Origin: Synchiropus splendidus
Taxonomy: Eukaryota; Chordata; Actinopteri; Syngnathiformes; Callionymidae
Assembly (NCBI RefSeq): GCF_027744825.2
Contig: NW_026527094.1
Span: 1-64,000, forward strand
Length of the DNA stretch: 64,000 nucleotides
Direction: 5' to 3'
Shown: piece by piece, positions 10,960 to 24,850 of the stretch
Position numbering within the stretch: position 1 is the first letter of the stretch
Layout: every line of letters begins with the position of its first letter
Made by a program: the position numbers and the translations under genes
Notes under the pieces: model-generated
What the model was told of the DNA's origin: nothing
Databases searched by the model: none
What the model saw: only the letters and a program-made list of their open reading frames with translations

Positions 10960-13045
10960 TTCAGGGAAGCTTCAGAACATGAAATTTTAACCTCCCACTA
11001 TAGCAGAAAGGGTCTTTCTAGTAGTTGCACATCAAATCTAAACTGTCTGAAGTGTTTTTCCAAAGTTATCAACACTTTTATGTTTGGCGTTCCGAAACCC
11101 ACCTTATCTCAGGCTGAAAAGCGTTTTTGTGCATTGTGCCATAACTTTTCAGGGAAGCTTCAGAACATGAAATTTTAACCTCCCACTATAGCAGAAAGGG
11201 TCTTTCTAGTAGTTGCACATCAAATCTAAACTGTCTGAAGTGTTTTTCCAAAGTTATCAACACTTTTATGTTTGGCGTTCCGAAACCCACCTTATCTCAG
11301 GCTGAAAAGCGTTTTTGTGCATTGTGCCATAACTTTTCAGGGAAGCTTCAGAACATGAAATTTTAACCTCCCACTATAGCAGAAAGGGTCTTTCTAGTAG
11401 TTGCACATCAAATCTAAGCTGTCTGAAGTGTTTTTCAAAAGTTATCAACACTTTTATGTTTGGCGTTCCGAAACCCACCTTATCTCAGGCTGAAAAGCGT
11501 TTTTGTGCATTGTGCCATAACTTTTCAGGAAAGCTTCAGAACATGAAATTTTAACCTCCCACTATAGCAGAAAGGGTCTTTCTAGTAGTTGCACATCAAA
11601 TCTAAACTGTCTGAAGTGTTTTTCCAAAGTTATCAACACTTTTATGTTTGGCGTTCCGAAACCCACCTTATCTCAGGCTGAAAAGCGTTTTTACGCATTG
11701 TGCCATAACTTTTCAGGGAAGCTTCAGAACATGAAATTTTAACCTCCCACTATAGCAGAAAGGGTCTTTCTAGTAGGTGCACATCAAATCTAAGCTCTCT
11801 GAAGTGTTTTTCGAAAGTTATCAACACTTTTATGTTTGGCGTTCCGAAACCCACCTTATCTCAGGCTGAAAAGCGTTTTTGTGCATTGTGCCATAACTTT
11901 TCAGGGAAGCTTCAGAACATGAAATTTTAACCTCCCACTATAGCAGAAAGGGTCTTTCTAGTAGTTGCACATCAAATCTAAACTGTCTGAAGTGTTTTTC
12001 CAAAGTTATCAACACTTTTATGTTTGGCGTTCCGAAACCCACCTTATCTCAGGCTGAAAAGCGTTTTTGTGCATTGTGCCATAACTTTTCAGGGAAGCTT
12101 CAGAACATGAAATTTTAACCTCCCACTATAGCAGAAAGGGTCTTTCTAGTAGTTGCACATCAAATCTAAGCTGTCTGAAGTGTTTTTCAAAAGTTATCAA
12201 CACTTTTATGTTTGGCGTTCCGAAACCCACCTTATCTCAGGCTGAAAAGCGTTTTTGTGCATTGTGCCATAACTTTTCAGGGAAGCTTCAGAACATGAAA
12301 TTTTAACCTCCCACTATAGCAGAAAGGGTCTTTCTAGTAGTTGCACATCAAATCTAAACTGTCTGAAGTGTTTTTCCAAAGTTATTAACACTTTTATGTT
12401 TGGCGTTCCGAAACCCACCTTATCTCAGGTTGAAAAGCGTTTTTGTGCATTGTGCCATAACTTTTCAGGGAAGCTTCAGAACATGAAATTTTAACCTCCC
12501 ACTATAGCAGAAAGGGTCTTTCTAGTAGTTGCACATCAAATCTAAACTGTCTGAAGTGTTTTTCCAAAGTTATCAACACTTTTATGTTTGGCGTTCCGAA
12601 ACCCACCTTATCTCAGGCTGAAAAGCGTTTTTGTGCATTGTGCCATAACTTTTCAGGGAAGCTTCAGAACATGAAATTTTAACCTCCCACTATAGCAGAA
12701 AGGGTCTTTCTAGTAGTTGCACATCAAATCTAAGCTGTCTGAAGTGTTTTTCAAAAGTTATCAACACTTTTATGTTTGGCGTTCCGAAACCCACCTTATC
12801 TCAGGCTGAAAAGCGTTTTTGTGCATTGTGCCATAACTTTTCAGGAAAGCTTCAGAACATGAAATTTTAACCTCCCACTATAGCAGAAAGGGTCTTTCTA
12901 GTAGTTGCACATCAAATCTAAACTGTCTGAAGTGTTTTTCCAAAGTTATCAACACTTTTATGTTTGGCGTTCCGAAACCCACCTTATCTCAGGCTGAAAA
13001 GCGTTTTTACGCATTGTGCCATAACTTTTCAGGGAAGCTTCAGAA
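10960..13045. repeat. Block matching 61,915-64,000
   Basis: The offset is 50,955 bp (271 monomers plus the net 7 bp of intervening insertions). CAGGTTG in place of CAGGCTG occurs at about 12,426 and 63,381. AC-type monomers at 11,693 and 13,009 correspond to 62,648 and 63,964. Subtype order agrees throughout. Confidence 0.7.
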
Positions 13046-13878
13046 CATGAAATTTTAACCTCCCACTATAGCAGAAAGGGTCTTTCTAGTAGGTGCACAT
13101 CAAATCTAAGCTCTCTGAAGTGTTTTTCGAAAGTTATCAACACTTTTATGTTTGGCGTTCCGAAACCCACCTTATCTCAGGCTGAAAAGCGTTTTTGTGC
13201 ATTGTGCCATAACTTTTCAGGGAAGCTTCAGAACATGAAATTTTAACCTCCCACTATAGCAGAAAGGGTCTTTCTAGTAGTTGCACATCAAATCTAAACT
13301 GTCTGAAGTGTTTTTCCAAAGTTATCAACACTTTTATGTTTGGCGTTCCGAAACCCACCTTATCTCAGGCTGAAAAGCGTTTTTACGCATTGTGCCATAA
13401 CTTTTCAGGGAAGCTTCAGAACATGAAATTTTAACCTCCCACTATAGCAGAAAGGGTCTTTCTAGTAGTTGCACATCAAATCTAAACTGTCTGAAGTGTT
13501 TTTCCAAAGTTATCAACACTTTTATGTTTGGCGTTCCGAAACCCACCTTATCTCAGGCTGAAAAGCGTTTTTGTGCATTGTGCCATAAGTTTTCAGGGAA
13601 GCTTCAGAACATGAAATTTTAACCTCCCACTATAGCAGAAAGGGTCTTTCTAGTAGTTGCACATCAAATCTAAGCTGTCTGAAGTGTTTTTCAAAAGTTA
13701 TCAACACTTTTATGTTTGGCGTTCCGAAACCCACCTTATCTCAGGCTGAAAAGCGTTTTTGTGCATTGTGCCATAACTTTTCAGGAAAGCTTCAGAACAT
13801 GAAATTTTAACCTCCCACTATAGCAGAAAGGGTCTTTCTAGTAGTTGCACATCAAATCTAAACTGTCTGAAGTGTTTT
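12448..13878. repeat. Block matching 35,951-37,381
   Basis: The offset is 23,503 bp (125 monomers plus the 3-bp insertion near 34,988). CATAAG replaces CATAAC at about 13,584 and 37,087. AC-type monomers at 13,009 and 13,385 correspond to 36,512 and 36,888. Confidence 0.65.
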
Positions 13879-15769
13879 TCGAAAGTTATCAACACTTTTA
13901 TGTTTGGCGTTCCGAAACCCACCTTATCTCAGGCTGAAAAGCGTTTTTGTGCATTGTGCCATAACTTTTCAGGGAAGCTTCAGAACATGAAATTTTAACC
14001 TCCCACTATAGCAGAAAGGGTCTTTCTAGTAGTTGCACATCAAATCTAAACTGTCTGAAGTCTTTTTCCAAAGTTATCAACACTTTTATGTTTGGCGTTC
14101 CGAAACCCACCTTATCTCAGGCTGAAAAGCGTTTTTGTGCATTGTGCCATAACTTTTCAGGGAAGCTTCAGAACATGAAATTTTAACCTCCCACTATAGC
14201 AGAAAGGGTCTTTCTAGTAGTTGCACATCAAATCTAAACTGTCTGAAGTGTTTTTCCAAAGTTATCAACACTTTTATGTTTGGCGTTCCGAAACCCACCT
14301 TATCTCAGGCTGAAAAGCGTTTTTGTGCATTGTGCCATAACTTTTCAGGGAAGCTTCAGAACATGAAATTTTAACCTCCCACTATAGCAGAAAGGGTCTT
14401 TCTAGTAGTTGCACATCAAATCTAAGCTGTCTGAAGTGTTTTTCAAAAGTTATCAACACTTTTATGTTTGGCGTTCCGAAACCCACCTTATCTCAGGCTG
14501 AAAAGCGTTTTTGTGCATTGTGCCATAACTTTTCAGGAAAGCTTCAGAACATGAAATTTTAACCTCCCACTATAGCAGAAAGGGTCTTTCTAGTAGTTGC
14601 ACATCAAATCTAAACTCTCTGAAGTGTTTTTCCAAAGTTATCAACACTTTTATGTTTGGCGTTCCGAAACCCACCTTATCTCAGGCTGAAAAGCGTTTTT
14701 ACGCATTGTGCCATAACTTTTCAGGGAAGCTTCAGAACATGAAATTTTAACCTCCCACTATAGCAGAAAGGGTCTTTCTAGTAGGTGCACATCAAATCTA
14801 AGCTCTCTGAAGTGTTTTTCGAAAGTTATCAACACTTTTATGTTTGGCGTTCCGAAACCCACCTTATCTCAGGCTGAAAAGCGTTTTTGTGCATTGTGCC
14901 ATAACTTTTCAGGGAAGCTTCAGAACATGAAATTTTAACCTCCCACTATAGCAGAAAGGGTCTTTCTAGTAGTTGCACATCAAATCTAAACTGTCTGAAG
15001 TGTTTTTCCAAAGTTATCAACACTTTTATGTTTGGCGTTCCGAAACCCACCTTATCTCAGGCTGAAAAGCGTTTTTGTGCATTGTGCCATAACTTTTCAG
15101 GGAAGCTTCAGAACATGAAATTTTAACCTCCCACTATAGCAGAAAGGGTCTTTCTAGTAGTTGCACATCAAATCTAAACTGTCTGAAGTGTTTTTCCAAA
15201 GTTATCAACACTTTTATGTTTGGCGTTCCGAAACCCACCTTATCTCAGGCTGAAAAGCGTTTTTGTGCATTGTGCCATAACTTTTCAGGGAAGCTTCAGA
15301 ACATGAAATTTTAACCTCCCACTATAGCAGAAAGGGTCTTTCTAGTAGTTGCACATCAAATCTAAACTGTCTGAAGTGTTTTTCCAAAGTTATCAACACT
15401 TTTATGTTTGGCGTTCCGAAACCCACCTTATCTCAGGCTGAAAAGCGTTTTTGTGCATTGTGCCATAACTTTTCAGGGAAGCTTCAGAACATGAAATTTT
15501 AACCTCCCACTATAGCAGAAAGGGTCTTTCTAGTAGTTGCACATCAAATCTAAGCTGTCTGAAGTGTTTTTCAAAAGTTATCAACACTTTTATGTTTGGC
15601 GTTCCGAAACCCACCTTATCTCAGGCTGAAAAGCGTTTTTGTGCATTGTGCCATAACTTTTCAGGAAAGCTTCAGAACATGAAATTTTAACCTCCCACTA
15701 TAGCAGAAAGGGTCTTTCTAGTAGTTGCACATCAAATCTAAGCTGTCTGAAGTGTTTTTCAAAAGTTAT

Positions 15770-18700
15770 CAACACTTTTATGTTTGGCGTTCCGAAACCC
15801 ACCTTATCTCAGGCTGAAAAGCGTTTTTGTGCATTGTGCCATAACTTTTCAGGAAAGCTTCAGAACATGAAATTTTAACCTCCCACTATAGCAGAAAGGG
15901 TCTTTCTAGTAGGTGCACATCAAATCTAAGCTGTCTGAAGTGTTTTTCGAAAGTTATCAACACTTTTATGTTTGGCGTTCCGAAACCCACCTTATCTCAG
16001 GCTGAAAAGCGTTTTTGTGCATTGTGCCATAACTTTTCAGGGAAGCTTCAGAACATGAAATTTTAACCTCCCACTATAGCAGAAAGGGTCTTTCTAGTAG
16101 TTGCACATCGAATCTAAACTGTCTGAAGTGTTTTTCCAAAGTTATTAACACTTTTATGTTTGGCGTTCCGAAACCCACCTTATCTCAGGCTGAAAAGCGT
16201 TTTTGTGCATTGTGCCATAACTTTTCAGGGAAGCTTCAGAACATGAAATTTTAACCTCCCACTATAGCAGAAAGGGTCTTTCTAGTAGTTGCACATCAAA
16301 TCTAAACTGTCTGAAGTGTTTTTCCAAAGTTATTAACACTTTTATGTTTGGCGTTCCGAAACCCACCTTATCTCAGGCTGAAAAGCGTTTTTGTGCATTG
16401 TGCCATAACTTTTCAGGGAAGCTTCAGAACATGAAATTTTAACCTCCCACTATAGCAGAAAGGGTCTTTCTAGTAGTTGCACATCAAATCTAAACTGTCT
16501 GAAGTGTTTTTCCAAAGTTATCAACACTTTTATGTTTGGCGTTCCGAAACCCACCTTATCTCAGGCTGAAAAGCGTTTTTACGCATTGTGCCATAACTTT
16601 TCAGGGAAGCTTCAGAACATGAAATTTTAACCTCCCACTATAGCAGAAAGGGTCTTTCTAGTAGGTGCACATCAAATCTAAGCTGTCTGAAGTGTTTTTC
16701 GAAAGTTATCAACACTTTTATGTTTGGCGTTCCGAAACCCACCTTATCTCAGGCTGAAAAGCGTTTTTGTGCATTGTGCCATAACTTTTCAGGGAAGCTT
16801 CAGAACATGAAATTTTAACCTCCCACTATAGCAGAAAGGGTCTTTCTAGTAGTTGCACATCAAATCTAAGCTGTCTGAAGTGTTTTTCAAAAGTTATCAA
16901 CACTTTTATGTTTGGCGTTCCGAAACCCACCTTATCTCAGGCTGAAAAGCGTTTTTGTGCATTGTGCCATAACTTTTCAGGAAAGCTTCAGAACATGAAA
17001 TTTTAACCTCCCACTATAGCAGAAAGGGTCTTTCTAGTAGTTGCACATCAAATCTAAACTGTCTGAAGTGTTTTTCCAAAGTTATCAACACTTTCATGTT
17101 TGGCGTTCGGAAACCCACCTTATCTCAGGCTGAAAAGCGTTTTTACGCATTGTGCCATAACTTTTCAGGGAAGCTTCAGAACACGAAATTTTAACCTCCC
17201 ACTATAGCAGAAAGGGTCTTTCTAGTAGGTGCACATCAAATCTAAGCTCTCTGAAGTGTTTTTCGAAAGTTATCAACACTTTTATGTTTGGCGTTCCGAA
17301 ACCCACCTTATCTCAGGCTGAAAAGCGTTTTTGTGCATTGTGCCATAACTTTTCATGAAAGCTTCAGAACATGAAATTTTAACCTCCCACTATAGCAGAA
17401 AGGGTCTTTCTAGTAGTTGCACATCAAATCTAAACTGTCTGAAGTGTTTTTCCAAAGTTATTAACACTTTTATGTTTGGCGTTCCGAAACCCACCTTATC
17501 TCAGGCTGAAAAGCGTTTTTGTGCATTGTGCCATAACTTTTCAGGAAAGCTTCAGAACATGAAATTTTAACCTCCCACTATAGCAGAAAGGGTCTTTCTA
17601 GTAGGTGCACATCAAATCTAAGCTGTCTGAAGTGTTTTTCGAAAGTTATCAACACTTTTATGTTTGGCGTTCCGAAACCCACCTTATCTCAGGCTGAAAA
17701 GCGTTTTTGTGCATTGTGCCATAACTTTTCAGGGAAGCTTCAGAACATGAAATTTTAACCTCCCACTATAGCAGAAAGGGTCTTTCTAGTAGTTGCACAT
17801 CGAATCTAAACTGTCTGAAGTGTTTTTCCAAAGTTATTAACACTTTTATGTTTGGCGTTCCGAAACCCACCTTATCTCAGGCTGAAAAGCGTTTTTGTGC
17901 ATTGTGCCATAACTTTTCAGGGAAGCTTCAGAACATGAAATTTTAACCTCCCACTATAGCAGAAAGGGTCTTTCTAGTAGTTGCACATCAAATCTAAACT
18001 GTCTGAAGTGTTTTTCCAAAGTTATTAACACTTTTATGTTTGGCGTTCCGAAACCCACCTTATCTCAGGCTGAAAAGCGTTTTTGTGCATTGTGCCATAA
18101 CTTTTCAGGGAAGCTTCAGAACATGAAATTTTAACCTCCCACTATAGCAGAAAGGGTCTTTCTAGTAGTTGCACATCAAATCTAAACTGTCTGAAGTGTT
18201 TTTCCAAAGTTATCAACACTTTTATGTTTGGCGTTCCGAAACCCACCTTATCTCAGGCTGAAAAGCGTTTTTACGCAATGTGCCATAACTTTTCAGGGAA
18301 GCTTCAGAACATGAAATTTTAACCTCCCACTATAGCAGAAAGGGTCTTTCTAGTAGGTGCACATCAAATCTAAGCTGTCTGAAGTGTTTTTCGAAAGTTA
18401 TCAACACTTTTATGTTTGGCGTTCCGAAACCCACCTTATCTCAGGCTGAAAAGCGTTTTTGTGCATTGTGCCATAACTTTTCAGGGAAGCTTCAGAACAT
18501 GAAATTTTAACCTCCCACTATAGCAGAAAGGGTCTTTCTAGTAGTTGCACATCAAATCTAAGCTGTCTGAAGTGTTTTTCAAAAGTTATCAACACTTTTA
18601 TGTTTGGCGTTCCGAAACCCACCTTATCTCAGGCTGAAAAGCGTTTTTGTGCATTGTGCCATAACTTTTCAGGAAAGCTTCAGAACATGAAATTTTAACC

Positions 18701-19153
18701 TCCCACTATAGCAGAAAGGGTCTTTCTAGTAGTTGCACATCAAATCTAAACTGTCTGAAGTGTTTTTCCAAAGTTATCAACACTTTTATGTTTGGCGTTC
18801 GGAAACCCACCTTATCTCAGGCTGAAAAGCGTTTTTACGCATTGTGCCATAACTTTTCAGGGAAGCTTCAGAACATGAAATTTTAACCTCCCACTATAGC
18901 AGAAAGGGTCTTTCTAGTAGGTGCACATCAAATCTAAGCTCTCTGAAGTGTTTTTCGAAAGTTATCAACACTTTTATGTTTGGCGTTCCGAAACCCACCT
19001 TATCTCAGGCTGAAAAGCGTTTTTGTGCATTGTGCCATAACTTTTCATGAAAGCTTCAGAACATGAAATTTTAACCTCCCACTCTAGCAGAAAGGGTCTT
19101 TCTAGTAGTTGCACATCAAATCTAAACTGTCTGAAGTGTTTTTCCAAAGTTAT
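15770..19153. repeat. 9-monomer (1,692 bp) tandem duplication
   Basis: Copy 1 is about 15,770-17,461 and copy 2 about 17,462-19,153, with matching continuing to about 19,235. Markers 1,692 bp apart are CATCGAATC (16,107 and 17,799), GTTCGGAAA (17,106 and 18,798) and the G-to-T change that makes CATGAAAGC (17,354 and 19,046). Private changes include CACGAAATT near 17,182, ACGCAATG near 18,273 and CTCTAG near 19,083. Confidence 0.8.
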
Positions 19154-20338
19154 TAACACTTTTATGTTTGGCGTTCCGAAACCCACCTTATCTCAGGCTG
19201 AAAAGCGTTTTTGTGCATTGTGCCATAACTTTTCAGGGAAGCTTCAGAACATGAAATTTTAACCTCCCACTATAGCAGAAAGGGTCTTTCTAGTAGTTGC
19301 ACATCAAATCTAAACTGTCTGAAGTGTTTTTCCAAAGTTATCAACACTTTTATGTTTGGCGTTCCGAAACCCACCTTATCTCAGGCTGAAAAGCGTTTTT
19401 ACGCATTGTGCCATAACTTTTCAGGGAAGCTTCAGAACATGAAATTTTAACCTCCCACTATAGCAGAAAGGGTCTTTCTAGTAGGTGCACATCAAATCTA
19501 AGCTCTCTGAAGTGTTTTTCGAAAGTTATCAACACTTTTATGTTTGGCGTTCCGAAACCCACCTTATCTCAGGCTGAAAAGCGTTTTTGTGCATTGTGCC
19601 ATAACTTTTCAGGGAAGCTTCAGAACATGAAATTTTAACCTCCCACTATAGCAGAAAGGGTCTTTCTAGTAGTTGCACATCAAATCTAAACTGTCTGAAG
19701 TGTTTTTCCAAAGTTATGAACACTTTTATGTTTGGCGTTCCGAAACCCACCTTATCTCAGGCTGAAAAGCGTTTTTGTGCATTGTGCCATAACTTTTCAG
19801 GGAAGCTTCAGAACATGAAATTTTAACCTCCCACTATAGCAGAAAGGGTCTTTCTAGTAGTTGCACATCAAATCTAAACTGTCTGAAGTGTTTTTCCAAA
19901 GTTATCAACACTTTTATGTTTGGCGTTCCGAAACCCACCTTATCTCAGGCTGAAAAGCGTTTTTGTGCATTGTGCCATAACTTTTCAGGGAAGCTTCAGA
20001 ACATGAAATTTTAACCTCCCACTATAGCAGAAAGGGTCTTTCTAGTAGTTGCACATCAAATCTAAGCTGTCTGAAGTGTTTTTCAAAAGTTATCAACACT
20101 TTTATGTTTGGCGTTCCGAAACCCACCTTATCTCAGGCTGAAAAGCGTTTTTGTGCATTGTGCCATAACTTTTCAGGAAAGCTTCAGAACATGAAATTTT
20201 AACCTCCCACTATAGCAGAAAGGGTCTTTCTAGTAGTTGCACATCAAATCTAAACTGTCTGAAGTGTTTTTCCAAAGTTATCAACACTTTTATGTTTGGC
20301 GTTCCGAAACCCACCTTATCTCAGGATGAAAAGCGTTT
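17463..20338. repeat. Block matching 21,975-24,850 (24-monomer offset)
   Basis: The offset is 4,512 bp. Shared rare variants are CATCGAATC (17,799 and 22,311), GTTCGGAAA (18,798 and 23,310), CATGAAAGC (19,046 and 23,558) and TTATGAACAC (19,715 and 24,227). Differences include CTCTAG near 19,083, CAGGATG near 20,331 and the ACGCAATG near 18,273, all on this side. Its left part overlaps copy 2 of the 9-monomer duplication. Confidence 0.75.
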
Positions 20339-21974
20339 TTACGCATTGTGCCATAACTTTTCAGGGAAGCTTCAGAACATGAAATTTTAACCTCCCACTA
20401 TAGCAGAAAGGGTCTTTCCAGTAGGTGCACATCAAATCTAAGCTCTCTGAAGTGTTTTTCGAAAGTTATCAACACTTTTATGTTTGGCGTTCCGAAACCC
20501 ACCTTATCTCAGGCTGAAAAGCGTTTTTGTGCATTGTGCCATAACTTTTCAGGGAAGCTTCAGAACATGAAATTTTAACCTCCCACTATAGCAGAAAGGG
20601 TCTTTCTAGTAGTTGCACATCAAATCTAAACTGTCTGAAGTGTTTTTCCAAAGTTATTAACACTTTTATGTTTGGCGTTCCGAAACCCACCTTATCTCAG
20701 GCTGAAAAGCGTTTTTGTGCATTGTGCCATAACTTTTCAGGGAAGCTTCAGAACATGAAATTTTAACCTCCCACTATAGCAGAAAGGGTCTTTCTAGTAG
20801 TTGCACATCAAATCTAAACTGTCTGAAGTGTTTTTCGAAAGTTATCAACACTTTTATGTTTGGCGTTCCGAAACCCACCTTATCTCAGGCTGAAAAGCGT
20901 TTTTACGCATTGTGCCATAACTTTTCAGGAAAGCTTCAGAACATGAAATTTTAACCTCCCACTATAGCAGAAAGGGTCTTTCTAGTAGTTGCACATCAAA
21001 TCTAAACTGTCTGAAGTGTTTTTCCAAAGTTATCAACACTTTTATGTTTGGCGTTCCGAAACCCACCTTATCTCAGGCTGAAAAGCGTTTTTGTGCATTG
21101 TGCCATAACTTTTCAGGAAAGCTTCAGAACATGAAATTTTAACCTCCCACTATAGCAGAAAGGGTCTTTCTAGTAGTTGCACATCAAATCTAAACTGTCT
21201 GAAGTGTTTTTCCAAAGTTATCAACACTTTTATGTTTGGCGTTCCGAAACCCACCTTATCTCAGGCTGAAAAGCGTTTTTACGCATTGTGCCATAACTTT
21301 TCAGGGAAGCTTCAGAACATGAAATTTTAACCTCCCACTATAGCAGAAAGGGTCTTTCTAGTAGGTGCACATCAAATCTAAGCTCTCTGAAGTGTTTTTC
21401 GAAAGTTATCAACACTTTTATGTTTGGCGTTCCGAAACCCACCTTATCTCAGGCTGAAAAGCGTTTTTGTGCATTGTGCCATAACTTTTCAGGGAAGCTT
21501 CAGAACATGAAATTTTAACCTCCCACTATAGCAGAAAGGGTCTTTCTAGTAGTTGCACATCAAATCTAAACTGTCTGAAGTGTTTTTCCAAAGTTATCAA
21601 CACTTTTATGTTTGGCGTTCGGAAACCCACCTTATCTCAGGCTGAAAAGCGTTTTTGTGCATTGTGCCATAACTTTTCAGGGAAGCTTCAGAACATGAAA
21701 TTTTAACCTCCCACTATAGCAGAAAGGGTCTTTCTAGTAGTTGCACATCAAATCTAAACTGTCTGAAGTGTTTTTCCAAAGTTATCAACACTTTCATGTT
21801 TGGCGTTCCGAAACCCACCTTATCTCAGGCTGAAAAGCGTTTTTGTGCATTGTGCCATAACTTTTCAGGGAAGCTTCAGAACATGAAATTTTAACCTCCC
21901 ACTATAGCAGAAAGGGTCTTTCTAGTAGTTGCACATCAAATCTAAGCTGTCTGAAGTGTTTTTCAAAAGTTATC

Positions 21975-24850
21975 AACACTTTTATGTTTGGCGTTCCGAA
22001 ACCCACCTTATCTCAGGCTGAAAAGCGTTTTTGTGCATTGTGCCATAACTTTTCAGGAAAGCTTCAGAACATGAAATTTTAACCTCCCACTATAGCAGAA
22101 AGGGTCTTTCTAGTAGGTGCACATCAAATCTAAGCTGTCTGAAGTGTTTTTCGAAAGTTATCAACACTTTTATGTTTGGCGTTCCGAAACCCACCTTATC
22201 TCAGGCTGAAAAGCGTTTTTGTGCATTGTGCCATAACTTTTCAGGGAAGCTTCAGAACATGAAATTTTAACCTCCCACTATAGCAGAAAGGGTCTTTCTA
22301 GTAGTTGCACATCGAATCTAAACTGTCTGAAGTGTTTTTCCAAAGTTATTAACACTTTTATGTTTGGCGTTCCGAAACCCACCTTATCTCAGGCTGAAAA
22401 GCGTTTTTGTGCATTGTGCCATAACTTTTCAGGGAAGCTTCAGAACATGAAATTTTAACCTCCCACTATAGCAGAAAGGGTCTTTCTAGTAGTTGCACAT
22501 CAAATCTAAACTGTCTGAAGTGTTTTTCCAAAGTTATTAACACTTTTATGTTTGGCGTTCCGAAACCCACCTTATCTCAGGCTGAAAAGCGTTTTTGTGC
22601 ATTGTGCCATAACTTTTCAGGGAAGCTTCAGAACATGAAATTTTAACCTCCCACTATAGCAGAAAGGGTCTTTCTAGTAGTTGCACATCAAATCTAAACT
22701 GTCTGAAGTGTTTTTCCAAAGTTATCAACACTTTTATGTTTGGCGTTCCGAAACCCACCTTATCTCAGGCTGAAAAGCGTTTTTACGCATTGTGCCATAA
22801 CTTTTCAGGGAAGCTTCAGAACATGAAATTTTAACCTCCCACTATAGCAGAAAGGGTCTTTCTAGTAGGTGCACATCAAATCTAAGCTGTCTGAAGTGTT
22901 TTTAGAAAGTTATCAACACTTTTATGTTTGGCGTTCCGAAACCCACCTTATCTCAGGCTGAAAAGCGTTTTTGTGCATTGTGCCATAACTTTTCAGGGAA
23001 GCTTCAGAACATGAAATTTTAACCTCCCACTATAGCAGAAAGGGTCTTTCTAGTAGTTGCACATCAAATCTAAGCTGTCTGAAGTGTTTTTCCAAAGTTA
23101 TCAACACTTTTATGTTTGGCGTTCCGAAACCCACCTTATCTCAGGCTGAAAAGCGTTTTTGTGCATTGTGCCATAACTTTTCAGGAAAGCTTCAGAACAT
23201 GAAATTTTAACCTCCCACTATAGCAGAAAGGGTCTTTCTAGTAGTTGCACATCAAATCTAAACTGTCTGAAGTGTTTTTCCAAAGTTATCAACACTTTTA
23301 TGTTTGGCGTTCGGAAACCCACCTTATCTCAGGCTGAAAAGCGTTTTTACGCATTGTGCCATAACTTTTCAGGGAAGCTTCAGAACATGAAATTTTAACC
23401 TCCCACTATAGCAGAAAGGGTCTTTCTAGTAGGTGCACATCAAATCTAAGCTCTCTGAAGTGTTTTTCGAAAGTTATCAACACTTTTATGTTTGGCGTTC
23501 CGAAACCCACCTTATCTCAGGCTGAAAAGCGTTTTTGTGCATTGTGCCATAACTTTTCATGAAAGCTTCAGAACATGAAATTTTAACCTCCCACTATAGC
23601 AGAAAGGGTCTTTCTAGTAGTTGCACATCAAATCTAAACTGTCTGAAGTGTTTTTCCAAAGTTATTAACACTTTTATGTTTGGCGTTCCGAAACCCACCT
23701 TATCTCAGGCTGAAAAGCGTTTTTGTGCATTGTGCCATAACTTTTCAGGGAAGCTTCAGAACATGAAATTTTAACCTCCCACTATAGCAGAAAGGGTCTT
23801 TCTAGTAGTTGCACATCAAATCTAAACTGTCTGAAGTGTTTTTCCAAAGTTATCAACACTTTTATGTTTGGCGTTCCGAAACCCACCTTATCTCAGGCTG
23901 AAAAGCGTTTTTACGCATTGTGCCATAACTTTTCAGGGAAGCTTCAGAACATGAAATTTTAACCTCCCACTATAGCAGAAAGGGTCTTTCTAGTAGGTGC
24001 ACATCAAATCTAAGCTCTCTGAAGTGTTTTTCGAAAGTTATCAACACTTTTATGTTTGGCGTTCCGAAACCCACCTTATCTCAGGCTGAAAAGCGTTTTT
24101 GTGCATTGTGCCATAACTTTTCAGGGAAGCTTCAGAACATGAAATTTTAACCTCCCACTATAGCAGAAAGGGTCTTTCTAGTAGTTGCACATCAAATCTA
24201 AACTGTCTGAAGTGTTTTTCCAAAGTTATGAACACTTTTATGTTTGGCGTTCCGAAACCCACCTTATCTCAGGCTGAAAAGCGTTTTTGTGCATTGTGCC
24301 ATAACTTTTCAGGGAAGCTTCAGAACATGAAATTTTAACCTCCCACTATAGCAGAAAGGGTCTTTCTAGTAGTTGCACATCAAATCTAAACTGTCTGAAG
24401 TGTTTTTCCAAAGTTATCAACACTTTTATGTTTGGCGTTCCGAAACCCACCTTATCTCAGGCTGAAAAGCGTTTTTGTGCATTGTGCCATAACTTTTCAG
24501 GGAAGCTTCAGAACATGAAATTTTAACCTCCCACTATAGCAGAAAGGGTCTTTCTAGTAGTTGCACATCAAATCTAAGCTGTCTGAAGTGTTTTTCAAAA
24601 GTTATCAACACTTTTATGTTTGGCGTTCCGAAACCCACCTTATCTCAGGCTGAAAAGCGTTTTTGTGCATTGTGCCATAACTTTTCAGGAAAGCTTCAGA
24701 ACATGAAATTTTAACCTCCCACTATAGCAGAAAGGGTCTTTCTAGTAGTTGCACATCAAATCTAAACTGTCTGAAGTGTTTTTCCAAAGTTATCAACACT
24801 TTTATGTTTGGCGTTCCGAAACCCACCTTATCTCAGGCTGAAAAGCGTTT
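21975..24850. repeat. Second copy of the 17,463-20,338 block
   Basis: It matches 17,463-20,338 at offset 4,512. It contains CATCGAATC, GTTCGGAAA, CATGAAAGC and TTATGAACAC in the same order and spacing. Private changes include TTTTTAGAAAG near 22,900 and CCAAAG for CAAAAG near 23,092. The match ends at a GT/AC switch near 24,853. Confidence 0.75.

Noticed and set aside
17355..17570. Open frames of 70-71 codons on the plus strand (17,355; 19,047; 23,559; 44,810)
   Set aside because: Each starts at an ATG made by one G-to-T change in CAGGAAAGC and runs just over one monomer before a stop. The same change was copied by the satellite duplications. There is no family resemblance, and 188 bp is not a multiple of 3, so no coding register is kept.
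18974..19186. Open frames of 70 codons on the minus strand (18,974-19,186 and 43,985-44,197)
   Set aside because: They are antisense readings of the same repeat, opened by single substitutions (CTCTAG near 19,083, CTTTAG near 44,095) that remove a stop in that frame. They look like chance products of the satellite.
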